Shown: in pieces, positions 1-7,723 of the stretch
How the letters are laid out: each line of letters begins with the position of its first letter
How positions within the stretch are numbered: position 1 is the first letter of the stretch
Assembly (NCBI GenBank): GCA_004367505.1
Contig: SFCB01000006.1
Span: 1-49,132 of the forward strand
Direction: 5' to 3'
Length of the DNA stretch: 49,132 nucleotides
Source: Chloroflexi bacterium OHK40
Lineage (GTDB): Bacteria > Chloroflexota > Chloroflexia > Chloroflexales > Chloroflexaceae
Translations under genes and position numbers: made by a program
The notes under the pieces: generated by a model
The model's database searches: none
Seen by the model: only the letters and a program-made list of their open reading frames with translations
Told to the model about the DNA's origin: nothing

Positions 1-366
1 CCCACCCCTCACACCCCCGCTTTGAGCTATCGATTTGCTTACAGTATGGGAGAACAAAGCCCACCACAATGCCATAAAGTCACTCACTCATGCAGGCCTA
101 TTATCGGGGCGCGCAAGGTGAGGTTCAGGGAGTGATTCAGAGCGATTTCATCTCAGGCTACCCCCTTCTTCACAAGCCCTGCGTGCAGCTCCAGGGAGCT
201 GTTGCGCCGCCCCGCTGTGACGCCCCACGTACCTCGCCCGGCAGCGTTGGAGCACCGGCGCTGCGATGGTGTTCAGTCGACGAGGTGTCAACTGTTTCTG
301 GCATTTGACGATTGTCGACGCTGATTGAGGAGGCTCGGAACAGCTTCACTGGAGTGCTCAACGCCA
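1..366. other. Left flank without a convincing gene
   Basis: I see no open frame here with a ribosome site and coding character. Two short GTCGACG words occur near 278 and 314, and a TTGACG hexamer lies at 305-310 without a matching -10 box. The segment probably contains the promoter of the downstream partition genes and the end of whatever lies to the left. Confidence 0.4.
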
Positions 367-442
367 GTACGAATGCGTACGCTTCCGTAGCGGTCACCAG
401 GTTTTCGCCGTACCAATCCGTACGCTTTCGTACACGGCGTAA
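367..442 (+). repeat. parC-like centromere: phased GTAC repeats
   Basis: GTAC words start at 367, 377, 410, 420 and 430, with degenerate GTAG at 387 and GTAA at 439, so each group is spaced 9-10 bp, one helical turn. The words CGTACGCTTC and CGTACGCTTT recur in both groups. A run of 10-11 bp direct repeats immediately upstream of an actin-like gene is the usual form of the parC centromere and autoregulatory operator bound by ParR in type II partition systems. The repeats are seen directly; the ParR-binding role is inferred from position. Confidence 0.65.
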
Positions 443-462
443 GCCCAAGAAAGGACGTTGTC

Positions 463-1677
463 ATGTCAGCCCAACCGCACGCCCCCGCCGGGAGCATCCT
501 CGACCTGGTCGCCCGCGCCTGGGCAGTTGACCAACCCGCCGCATTCGCCGTTCGCCCGACGGTGCGTGTTGGCAGCGCCACGCTCATCCCCGTCGCGATC
601 GATAACGGAAACGACGCGCTCAAAGGCGCGATGCTACGGCCCGGTGCGGCCGCCGATGGAGGGGCGGCGCTATCACAGCTGGCAACGCTCCGCGTGCCTA
701 CAGCCTTTGCCCTAGCACAGCCGATTCAGGGCCGCCAGGAGGTCACCTACAGCTGTGAGAGCGTCAGCTTCTGGACGGGCGCGACCGCTCTGGCTCACTC
801 CGGCGACGCGCTCCGCCTCGGCCCAACCATCCAGCGCCTCGGCGACGAGCGCCAGCGCTGGTTCATCGCCGCGGGCATTGTCGAGCTGCTGCGCGTCGCC
901 GGCTTTCCCCCAGGTGAGTACGCTATCGCGCTGACGCTGGCCGTGCCGAATACCGAGATCGTGATTGAGCGCGACGCCAAGGGTGTGGAGCAGCTCACTC
1001 TCGACGGCCCGACTCGCGCGGCGCTCACTCGCTACCTTAAAGGCACGAGCTGGGCAATCTCCCGTATCGACGACGAGCGCCAGATGGAGACCTGGACAAT
1101 CTCGGTTGCCACGGTGCTGCCACAGGCGCAGACGACCGGGACGGTGATCGCGCTCACGCGGGCGCCGAACGGCAAGTCCGTGCTCGACCTGGCGGGGATG
1201 CGGGTGATCGATATCGGCGGCGGCGACCTGCATGTGTGTGAAGTCGCATTTAGCCCGGCGCAGATGATCAACCGCCGGCCCGGCGATGGGACGATCCGGG
1301 TCGCCCGGGCGCTGCGCCACGACCCCCGCTTCGCCCAGGCCATTCGCAATGATGTGGAGGCGCAGCAGGCGCTCGTTCAACAGACGATCACGCGGGCGAG
1401 CCGCAGTGTGAGCATCGCCGGGGAGGTTCGGCGGGCGGTCGCCGGCAAGGGGAACGCGATTGTTGCGGACGTGCTCGGTGAGCTGCGCGAGAGTACGCAG
1501 TTCGTCGCGATCACCGGCGGCGGCGTCCTGCTCCTGCGCGACCTGCTGCTCGACGTGCTCCAGCAGGAGGCCAAGGAGGTCGGGCGTGACTACCTGCTTA
1601 TTGACGGGCCGCTGGCCAGTGAGCTCAACGCCATCGGCGTGCTCTTCGGGTTGATCTTCCGCGCCGCCGGCAAGTAG
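463..1677 (+). CDS. parM: ParM/StbA-like actin-family plasmid segregation ATPase
   Basis: A 404-residue protein with the actin-fold nucleotide-binding signature: phosphate-1 motif VAIDNGNDALK near residue 46, phosphate-2 motif VIDIGGGDLHV near 247, and an adenosine-site-like motif AITGGGVLLLRD near 347 followed by GPLASELNAIGVLFG. This order is typical of ParM/Alp-type plasmid actins that polymerise to push sister plasmids apart. The ATG at 463 follows an AAAGGA ribosome site and lies 20 bp after a phased repeat array, which supports a parC-parM-parR arrangement. An uncharacterised actin-like protein of another role is possible, but the neighbour gene and repeats favour partition. Confidence 0.8.
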   Translation: MSAQPHAPAGSILDLVARAWAVDQPAAFAVRPTVRVGSATLIPVAIDNGNDALKGAMLRPGAAADGGAALSQLATLRVPTAFALAQPIQGRQEVTYSCESVSFWTGATALAHSGDALRLGPTIQRLGDERQRWFIAAGIVELLRVAGFPPGEYAIALTLAVPNTEIVIERDAKGVEQLTLDGPTRAALTRYLKGTSWAISRIDDERQMETWTISVATVLPQAQTTGTVIALTRAPNGKSVLDLAGMRVIDIGGGDLHVCEVAFSPAQMINRRPGDGTIRVARALRHDPRFAQAIRNDVEAQQALVQQTITRASRSVSIAGEVRRAVAGKGNAIVADVLGELRESTQFVAITGGGVLLLRDLLLDVLQQEAKEVGRDYLLIDGPLASELNAIGVLFGLIFRAAGK

Positions 1678-1691
1678 GAGAGGAAGCGGCG

Positions 1692-2144
1692 ATGCCTCAC
1701 CGACCAACTGAACCGACCGCGCCGAAACAGATTGCTCGACAGCGCAGTCAGCGGCGGCTGATTGCGGGCTTGCGGGTGAGCGAGTTGGACGAGCGGCTGC
1801 TCGCTCTGGTCGCGCCGTTCTTTCCCGAGGCTGACTCCGCCGGCGACCTGGCCTACCGGCTCTGGCGCCGCGGGCTAGAGCTGACCCTTGCTGAGGCGGT
1901 CAGCCTTGGCGTCACATTACCGCCCGAGGTGAGCGAGGAGCTCATCGCCAACCTCGTTGCCCAGCGCCTCGCTCTCTGTGTGCCGCTGCTGCGTCGCAGC
2001 GGTGGGCTGGCGCGGCTCGGGCTTGAGATGCCGCTCGTTGAGCGAGCACTCACGGCACCAGTTAACCCCGCATCTCCAAACGGTATGATCGACAGTAGCG
2101 CCGCAGATGCGATCACGAACCTGGGGGGTAGCGACTTTCTCTGA
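1692..2144 (+). CDS. Putative ParR-like DNA-binding adaptor
   Basis: A 150-residue protein starting 15 bp after the ParM-like stop, with GAGG upstream of the ATG. The N-terminus is basic (Lys/Arg/Gln-rich, residues 12-25) and is followed by a short strand-like segment and two helices (about residues 26-60) in a pattern compatible with ribbon-helix-helix proteins. The last ~30 residues are low in charge, rich in small residues, and end in GGSDFL, resembling the ParM-capping tails of ParR proteins. I cannot recognise the family from sequence alone; the ParR call rests on operon position, size and the upstream phased repeats. Confidence 0.5.
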   Translation: MPHRPTEPTAPKQIARQRSQRRLIAGLRVSELDERLLALVAPFFPEADSAGDLAYRLWRRGLELTLAEAVSLGVTLPPEVSEELIANLVAQRLALCVPLLRRSGGLARLGLEMPLVERALTAPVNPASPNGMIDSSAADAITNLGGSDFL

Positions 2145-2184
2145 CACACCTTGCCTACAATGCGCCCTGGAAACTCTCCGCCGA

Positions 2185-3048
2185 TCAATCCTTCCACCCG
2201 CTACATGGTGTACGGGCAGAATGGCGACGAAGCCACCTTGCTGCAATTATGGCCATCAAAGTCATTACGAGTATTTGCAGCCAACCCGGCTCTGGGTGAC
2301 CTGGCCGTCCGACCCACGCAATAGGGCCGTGAACGTGAAGCGGGCGCAGCGAAGGCGCTCCGTCTGGTGGGCCGAAGACGCATTTCTGAGCAACGTTCCA
2401 GCCGTAGTGAAAACCACTGACGAGCCAGAGGTTACCTGTTTTAAGACGCAGCAAGGCGAGGAAGAGGCCAGCGATGCTCAGCCCTAGGAAGCGCTTCCAT
2501 CCGGGGCCGTGGTAGCGAGCGAAGAGGCTAGTGCTAAGGAGGAGTGCGAGGGGCAAGCCTAAAGCCTTTTCCAGTGTGTCAAAACCGTACCCACGGAATA
2601 CCATTTCCTCATCGAATACCAGCGTGGCTTCTTGTGCGGCGATCAGCGCCGCGGAGGCGAGGACTGTCCTTGGCGAAAGCTCCTCCCGCCAGCCCCACGC
2701 TGGTGCCGAAACCCATCCCCTAACTGCCGCAATGCCGAACATAGCACTGCACGCCGCTATTCCGATTGCCACTCCCCGGGCAAGATCGGTTAGCTCCCCC
2801 CGCGTGGGCAGCCGCTCCCAATCACGACGACTCTCAGACGGTAAATATGTGAACAGGTTTGTGAGACCAACCACGCCCGGGAAAGCAAGCGGGTGACCAT
2901 TTGCCTCAAAAGGGTTATCTGCATCATACGGAAGTTTACTTACAGTCAGCACGATGCCCGCCATCGAGCTCAGGTAGACCACGCTTCGTGCCGCCGCTGA
3001 GTCGCGCAGCACGTGGGTTAGTGTTCTTAGGGTCATCGTCCGGCTCAT
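2185..3048 (-). CDS. CPBP-family (Rce1/CAAX-type) intramembrane metalloprotease
   Basis: A 287-residue polytopic membrane protein with all three CPBP motifs: EExxxR (E147, E148, R152 in EEMVFRG), FxxxH (F176, H180) and HxxxN (H214, N218 in FHYGWN). These form the metal-binding active site in Rce1-type CAAX proteases, and in bacteria the family processes or handles lipidated or secreted peptides. Its ATG overlaps the stop of the kinase gene (ATGA, 4 bp) and is preceded by GGAG, so it is translationally coupled to the ComQXP-like genes. A role in cleaving the isoprenylated prepeptide is therefore likely but inferred; self-immunity or pheromone export assistance are alternatives. It is absent from the classical Bacillus comQXPA operon. 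Confidence 0.85.
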   Translation of the reverse strand: MSRTMTLRTLTHVLRDSAAARSVVYLSSMAGIVLTVSKLPYDADNPFEANGHPLAFPGVVGLTNLFTYLPSESRRDWERLPTRGELTDLARGVAIGIAACSAMFGIAAVRGWVSAPAWGWREELSPRTVLASAALIAAQEATLVFDEEMVFRGYGFDTLEKALGLPLALLLSTSLFARYHGPGWKRFLGLSIAGLFLALLRLKTGNLWLVSGFHYGWNVAQKCVFGPPDGAPSLRPLHVHGPIAWVGRPGHPEPGWLQILVMTLMAIIAARWLRRHSARTPCSGWKD

Positions 3049-5549
3049 TCATCTACTCCTTTCTTACCGCGGAAACCAGGAAGATTCTCCGGTGTTGTCA
3101 GCGTGGCAGAAACGCTTTTATCACCAGTGTGTGCAAGATCCTCCCACCACGGAGATACTGCAGTCAGAAGAGAGGCATCTTCCCGGCTGGCGATTGGAAC
3201 CACAACACACACCTCGATGCCGCCGGTCTCGTGCAGCAACCAGTTGAGCTTCGCCCCGATCGCATCCGCGCTCTCTTGCATAAAATGGAGCCCCAAATGT
3301 CCGGCCTTCCGCTCAATCTTCTGCCGGGCCGGGCCATTATCTCGGATTGACAGCAGGAGCTGCTGATTGCCTTCAGCTGGGAAGCGCAGAGTGACGATAA
3401 TTTCTGTCGCACCCGCATGCTTGATCGCGTTAGTAACTGCCTCGCGGGCAATCATGATCAGTTCACGGTGTATGTGACGACTCACTGGTACCGGCGACAA
3501 CTCGACATTGATATGGATATGACCGTTCCAGGTTGTGCTCAATCTCTCGACTACCCGGCGCAGGCTGGCTACAAGGCCGAGTGGGTCATCGGAGTATGCC
3601 GGGCGCAATTGCTCGCAGATGAGCCTGAGCAGTGTTCCAGTTGATTGTTCGCTCTCCAGCAATGTCTGCAGCTCATCGCTCAGCTCGGGCGCCAGCACGC
3701 TAGCCTGGGCCACGAGGCCCTCAAGCGATAGGATGTTGAGGCGCACGTTCACATTCAGCACCTCATCGTGAAGTTCACGAGCGATCGCTGACGCCGTTTG
3801 TTCCTGCGCCTGCTGGAGATGCCGATACAGGCGGCGGATGAGCTTCTGTGCCTGCACCTGCTGCTCGTAATTTGCACTGTTCGTGAAGGCCAGAGCGGCC
3901 GCTGTGAGCAGCTGGTTCAGCTCGCGGAAGTCATGCTCGCGGTATGGATCGAGGTCTCCCCGTGGGCCGAGAACCACCAGCCCGAGGGTCGCCCCCTTCG
4001 CGTGGCGGATGATGCCCCACAGGTTGACCAGCGGTGCGAACACGAGTGCCATACCCTGATCGTCGAGGATCTTCTGGCTGATACGCTGCTGCACAAGGCC
4101 GATTGGCAAGAGCGACTCCTCGTGGCGAAAGACCTGATCGATCAGCGTCGACGTGATGATTGGAGGAAGTTCAAGCCGACATTGGGTGGCCAACTCCAAC
4201 TCATCGGCCTCGGATGCGCGCTTGATGTAGAGCGCAACTGGCGGCTTACGAAAGGTTGCTGTCAAACTGTCGCTCATAATCTCGGCGAGCTGTCTTGCTT
4301 CGAGCGTTGAGCCGAGCTGCATCGTGGCCTTGCTGAGCCCATCTTGCGACTGGTCGCCGGCACCTAGTACAGTCTCCAGCCAGCGTACTACCTGGAAGGC
4401 CGGCTGATACGCTGCCAGCACAAGGACCGTGACAAGCATAGGTGTTGGGGTCAACAGCTCAAGCTGTGCGGCAACCACTAACAGCACCATGATACCCACC
4501 ACAGTACATGCGTGGGTGCGAATCTGGCGTGCAAGCACATCGACTCGAAGGAGATCGATACTGATCCCGCCGAGAAGGTAGGCCAGCGGGACCAGCGCAG
4601 CGAATACGGTCAGCGTGACCGGGGGAATAGCGACAATGAGTTCCGGAGTGAGTATTTCACCTAGCAGCAGCACAACCCAGACGCAGGCGACAATCACACA
4701 GGCTGTGGCAATCAGGCGAATTTGACGCTGAATGTGCGCGATGGTTGTTACACGATATGCGCGCCAAAGGATGAACCCGCTGAGTAGGAAGCATGCAAGA
4801 AAGACAAGGGTTGTACAACTATCAAGCCACTTGAGGAGACCTGTTGTCGCACCACTGTAGGCAGCAAGGCAAAGGACAGCCAGCTGTAAAAAACTTATGG
4901 CGATCAGCCACCAGCGTCGGGCTCTTGCCAGGAGTGTTGGTGACGTCGGCCGGCTTGGATACCACAGGTGCATCATCACGGCTGTCGGTGCTAGAAGGGT
5001 GAGCAGCACCCAGAGAATGCCAACCGTCAGCACGTAGGACACCGCCTGTGCAAGTTGGTAAACGCCCAGCGCCGCGCCGAGGAGCATCCAAAACCAGGCT
5101 GCCCACTGGAGCCGGCGGTCGTTCCTCTGGCGCGACGTGCCAAGGGCAACGCCAGTAGCCCAACACACCAGCGCGACGAATGTACGAAGTAGCTTGTCAA
5201 CCTGAAGAGCAAAGTCGGGGCGATGCGCCTGGAGGACCAAGGATAGCAGCTCGTTATCACGCCTGACTGTCATCGGGCTTGGTGTTCCTTCACGCCACGG
5301 CAAGGGAACTACCAGGGGCCGGCTATTAAACGACTCCCAAGGATGCCCGTAGAACTGCACAATCAGATCGCCCACCCGGACGCCAGCACGCTCACCGGGT
5401 GAGCCTGCTGCGACAGCCAGTACCTTGCCTGTCGCCGGGTCGACGGAGACGCCGAGCGTGGGGAGCGGCCAGTACAGCGCTGCGGCCAGAAGGATCGCGG
5501 AAAGGAGCAGCGCTGCGGCAACGTGAAAGCGAGAAAGGGCTGACATCAT
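3045..5549 (-). CDS. comP-like: ComP-like sensor histidine kinase (PDZ, multi-TM, GAF, HisKA_3, HATPase)
   Basis: An 834-residue kinase. TM1 is about residues 10-30; a PDZ-like domain follows (32-108; AGSPGERAGVRVGDLIVQF); then about eight to nine further hydrophobic segments (121-385), a GAF-like region (400-560), the HisKA_3 dimerisation helix with phosphoacceptor H594 in ARELHDEV, and an HATPase with N-box N707 (REAVTNAIKHAG), G1 D737-G739 (RDNG) and G2 GHLGLHFM (750-757). An extracytoplasmic PDZ between TM1 and a block of membrane helices, ahead of a HisKA_3 kinase, is the architecture of Bacillus ComP, the ComX pheromone receptor. The gene overlaps the ComQ-like gene by 4 bp (ATGA) and the CPBP gene by 4 bp. 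Its partner is most likely the NarL-type regulator at 7049. Confidence 0.88.
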   Translation of the reverse strand: MMSALSRFHVAAALLLSAILLAAALYWPLPTLGVSVDPATGKVLAVAAGSPGERAGVRVGDLIVQFYGHPWESFNSRPLVVPLPWREGTPSPMTVRRDNELLSLVLQAHRPDFALQVDKLLRTFVALVCWATGVALGTSRQRNDRRLQWAAWFWMLLGAALGVYQLAQAVSYVLTVGILWVLLTLLAPTAVMMHLWYPSRPTSPTLLARARRWWLIAISFLQLAVLCLAAYSGATTGLLKWLDSCTTLVFLACFLLSGFILWRAYRVTTIAHIQRQIRLIATACVIVACVWVVLLLGEILTPELIVAIPPVTLTVFAALVPLAYLLGGISIDLLRVDVLARQIRTHACTVVGIMVLLVVAAQLELLTPTPMLVTVLVLAAYQPAFQVVRWLETVLGAGDQSQDGLSKATMQLGSTLEARQLAEIMSDSLTATFRKPPVALYIKRASEADELELATQCRLELPPIITSTLIDQVFRHEESLLPIGLVQQRISQKILDDQGMALVFAPLVNLWGIIRHAKGATLGLVVLGPRGDLDPYREHDFRELNQLLTAAALAFTNSANYEQQVQAQKLIRRLYRHLQQAQEQTASAIARELHDEVLNVNVRLNILSLEGLVAQASVLAPELSDELQTLLESEQSTGTLLRLICEQLRPAYSDDPLGLVASLRRVVERLSTTWNGHIHINVELSPVPVSRHIHRELIMIAREAVTNAIKHAGATEIIVTLRFPAEGNQQLLLSIRDNGPARQKIERKAGHLGLHFMQESADAIGAKLNWLLHETGGIEVCVVVPIASREDASLLTAVSPWWEDLAHTGDKSVSATLTTPENLPGFRGKKGVDE

Positions 5550-6463
5550 TGCATCACGTTCCGTGATGCCACATTGTCCGGCGCTTCAATGAGCTCGGGT
5601 AGCTCACCAAAGGACTGTCTCAGCAGCTCGGTGCAGACTGATCTGGTCGCAGGGGGGAGTGGTTCGAGCATAGCTTCCAGTGCCCGGGTGTATGCGACGT
5701 AGATTGAGCTCCAGAAAGCGAATGCCGCCCGGGTGCCATACGTAGCGAGGTGTGGATATGCGGCAAGAAGCGCTCGGCTAAGTGTTACAGCTTCAGGCTG
5801 GCTCTCCTGCACCTCGTGGTCCATTAGGTCATCGTGATACTGGAGTAGCATCCCGTAGGCTGAGCCGACATTGGTGAGGGCCACAATTTGTGCCTCATCG
5901 TCCGTAGCCAGAGTAGCTGCGCCGCCGAAGGCCAGGGCGAAGGTGGCTCCCGTCTTCTGGAGGGCGAGCCGCTCATAGAGATCGAGCGATTGTTGGCCAG
6001 GTGTCTCAATCGCAGCGCGCTTTGTGGTCAGATCGAGATACTGACCGCTAAGTAACTGAGCAACTGATGCCGACCAGAAGCGCTGAAGTCGTGCTATTCG
6101 AGCGGTTGGAATCACATCGGAGTTGAGATGGACGAGGGCATGCTGCGCGGCGACGTAGATGCTGAAAGCAAGGTGGTATTGGAGCGGTGCGGGGAGGGCC
6201 TCTAGCTGAGGACTGCCAAGTGGATCGCCATCCTGGACATGATCCAGAAAGAGTGTCGTCACATAGAGCCTACGCCAGGCCTCAACAAACGGTGCAATAC
6301 TGCTTCGCTGAACGTTCAACGTCTCAGCAATGCGCACGATGGCCTCAGTCCAGAGCGGCTCGGGGGACGATGCGCTCGTGCTGTAAAGGAGCGTGTCAAG
6401 TGTGGCTTTGAGTTCGTCCGAAACGGGAAATGGAGGAAGATCAGGAGGGAAGTGGCTGGTCAT
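5546..6463 (-). CDS. comQ-like: ComQ-like isoprenyl transferase (polyprenyl synthase fold)
   Basis: A 305-residue all-alpha protein with the two Asp-rich motifs of trans-isoprenyl synthases: a first motif of the ComQ type, LDHVQD (D74, D78), and a second QYHDDLMD (D211, D212, D215). GQYLDLTTKR (140-149) and QKTGATFALAFGGA (169-182) also match the fold. ComQ uses a prenyl diphosphate to modify a peptide side chain rather than to elongate a polyprenyl chain. The call depends on context: a prepeptide gene upstream, a ComP-like kinase overlapping downstream (ATGA), and a regulator beyond. Start ATG 6463 has only a weak AAAGAG upstream. A stand-alone terpenoid synthase is the alternative, less likely in this operon. 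Confidence 0.82.
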   Translation of the reverse strand: MTSHFPPDLPPFPVSDELKATLDTLLYSTSASSPEPLWTEAIVRIAETLNVQRSSIAPFVEAWRRLYVTTLFLDHVQDGDPLGSPQLEALPAPLQYHLAFSIYVAAQHALVHLNSDVIPTARIARLQRFWSASVAQLLSGQYLDLTTKRAAIETPGQQSLDLYERLALQKTGATFALAFGGAATLATDDEAQIVALTNVGSAYGMLLQYHDDLMDHEVQESQPEAVTLSRALLAAYPHLATYGTRAAFAFWSSIYVAYTRALEAMLEPLPPATRSVCTELLRQSFGELPELIEAPDNVASRNVMQ

Positions 6464-6507
6464 GGTTCGTGTGCTCTTTAATCGGCGCGACCAAGCCGTG
6501 CACCGGC

Positions 6508-6538
6508 CTGCGGCCCGAGGTTATCCCCCGGGCCGCAG
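6508..6538 (-). terminator. Hairpin between prepeptide and ComQ-like genes (attenuator or processing signal)
   Basis: A perfect 10-bp inverted repeat, CTGCGGCCCG and CGGGCCGCAG, with an 11-nt loop, lies 11 nt after the prepeptide stop and 44 nt before the ComQ-like start. No T-run follows, so it is not a clean intrinsic terminator. It may cause partial termination or protect the 3' end of a short, abundant prepeptide mRNA. Confidence 0.55.
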
Positions 6539-6549
6539 ATGCAAAGCCG

Positions 6550-6771
6550 CTAGCAGCCCCGGACACCGTTACCAAGGCTGTCGGTTCCAAAAAACAGGGG
6601 TAGGGTCGGAGCGATAACCGCCAGACGAGCCCCTATCTCAGCAAGACGAGGCAAGACGGAGGTGAGGGGAGTGGTAAGCCCTTCGACAGTGTCAGGGGTA
6701 GTTGACACGCTTGGACCCTCGATCGCACTGGCTTTCGAAGCACACGCTTCCGCGCGAGGCACGTCGTTCAT
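6550..6771 (-). CDS. comX-like: ComX-like pheromone prepeptide ending in cysteine
   Basis: A 73-residue peptide whose ATG has a strong GGAGG ribosome site 5 nt upstream. It has no signal peptide and no Trp. The C-terminal segment is hydrophobic then Gly-rich (PLFFGTDSLGNGVRGC) and the last residue before TAG is Cys. It lies directly upstream of an isoprenyl transferase of the ComQ type and downstream of an activator-type promoter with an operator shared across the locus. ComX prepeptides are 50-75 residues with the mature pheromone at the C-terminus. In known ComX the modified residue is Trp, so Cys (as in farnesylated CAAX peptides) would be a new acceptor; this is inference. The only other Cys is at residue 11. 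Confidence 0.72.
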   Translation of the reverse strand: MNDVPRAEACASKASAIEGPSVSTTPDTVEGLTTPLTSVLPRLAEIGARLAVIAPTLPLFFGTDSLGNGVRGC

Positions 6772-6832
6772 GACATCCTCCGTGTTGTACTACGCGATCA
6801 TCCATTTCTGGAGGGCGTAGTGTCGATTCGCC

Positions 6833-6885
6833 CTCCCCGACTTTGGGCTGGCAAAATCGGGGAGTTGCAGTATAGCAGCCCAAAG
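6833..6885 (-). repeat. Interleaved inverted repeats around the prepeptide promoter start
   Basis: Two perfect inverted repeats interlock: CTTTGGGCTG (6841-6850) with CAGCCCAAAG (6876-6885), and CTCCCCGA (6833-6840) with TCGGGGAG (6857-6864). The longer pair flanks the -10 box (6869-6874) and so acts on DNA (operator or cruciform). The shorter pair falls at the predicted 5' end of the mRNA and could form a stabilising hairpin. Confidence 0.6.
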
Positions 6886-6914
6886 CACGGTTGAGAAGAT
6901 GTTAAATCACATAG
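6869..6914 (-). promoter_or_regulatory. P1: activator-type promoter of the prepeptide operon
   Basis: Reading leftward: operator CTATGTGATTTAACATCT (6897-6914, core ATGT-N6-ACAT), -35 TTCTCA (6892-6897), 17-bp spacer, and extended -10 TGC-TATACT (6869-6874). The operator centre is 31.5 bp from the -10 edge, about -41 to -44 from the likely start, overlapping the -35 as a class II activator site would. A second half-site AATCACAT (6925-6932) repeats the first (6905-6912) exactly 20 bp upstream, two helical turns. The same layout recurs at 7803-7847. Confidence 0.72.
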
Positions 6915-7048
6915 GTTTAGAATGAATCACATTACAATTATGCCATCTCATTAATATTAGGGTTATTGGTACTATTAAGCATAGAGAAACTCGACCTCCA
7001 CTCTTGATTGTGCAAAAGAGTCGCCTCAAGCAATTATTTCGTCTTTTT

Positions 7049-7669
7049 CTACGATGATGCATCGTACTTGCGCCGGTACCAATCTACTAACTGAAGGCGT
7101 GTTGGGCAGCCGGTCTTGCGGAGCAACGAGGTAATGTAGTTCTGCACCGAGCGCGGGTCTATTCGCATGTAGGCCGCAATTTCGCGGGTAGTCAAACCTT
7201 GCGCCAGAAGTTTGAGCGATAGCTGCTCCTTGGGAGTCATCGATGCGTCACCAAGCGGCTGTGCGAGGTACTCCTCCACAAATGGGGAACAGAAGGTCTC
7301 ACCCGCCACAACGGCCGTAATCGCCTCGACCAGAACCGATGATAACTCTTCCTTGGCCACATATCCAGCTGCTCCAGCGCCAAGCAGCTCGGGCGCAAGG
7401 TCGATCGTTGAGGAGAAGATGATCACCTTGAGTGAAGGGCAAACTCGTTGAAGGCACTGTATGACGGCTAGGGGTGAACCGTCCATATTTCCCAGATCGA
7501 GAATCACGACATCGGCAGGATTGCGTCGGGCGACGCTCACTACTTCGGGAAACGATCGGGCAGTTGCCACGACGGTGAATTGCTCGGAGCGAGTCAACAG
7601 AGCGCTCAGAGCTTCGCGCACAATAGGGTGATCGTCAGCGATCAAAATACGAACGAGTTGACCAGACAT
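7049..7669 (-). CDS. comA-like: NarL/LuxR-type response regulator, ComA-like
   Basis: A 206-residue regulator: receiver domain (residues ~5-120) with acidic pair DD (IADDHP), phosphoacceptor Asp in VVILDLGNMDG, the switch Ser/Thr in IIFSST and Lys in YVAKEEL; then a LuxR/GerE helix-turn-helix (~135-200; LTTREIAAYMRIDPRSVQNYITSLLRKTG). I chose ATG 7669 because GAGG lies 6 nt upstream; an in-frame ATG at 7681 lacks a ribosome site. It is the expected partner of the HisKA_3 kinase encoded downstream. It is separated from the prepeptide gene by a 277-bp AT-rich promoter region, and its own promoter carries a perfect copy of the shared palindrome, so autoregulation is likely. Confidence 0.85.
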   Translation of the reverse strand: MSGQLVRILIADDHPIVREALSALLTRSEQFTVVATARSFPEVVSVARRNPADVVILDLGNMDGSPLAVIQCLQRVCPSLKVIIFSSTIDLAPELLGAGAAGYVAKEELSSVLVEAITAVVAGETFCSPFVEEYLAQPLGDASMTPKEQLSLKLLAQGLTTREIAAYMRIDPRSVQNYITSLLRKTGCPTRLQLVDWYRRKYDASS

Positions 7670-7723
7670 ACGTAGCCTCATAGTAAAGAGTCGACAGATT
7701 AGCGGCAGCAGGGCCACGCTAAG

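Noticed and set aside
6833-6885. H-type pseudoknot RNA formed by the two interleaved inverted repeats
   Set aside because: The predicted transcription start lies between the arms, so the outermost arm (6876-6885) would not be in the RNA. Kept only as DNA-level repeats and a 5' hairpin.
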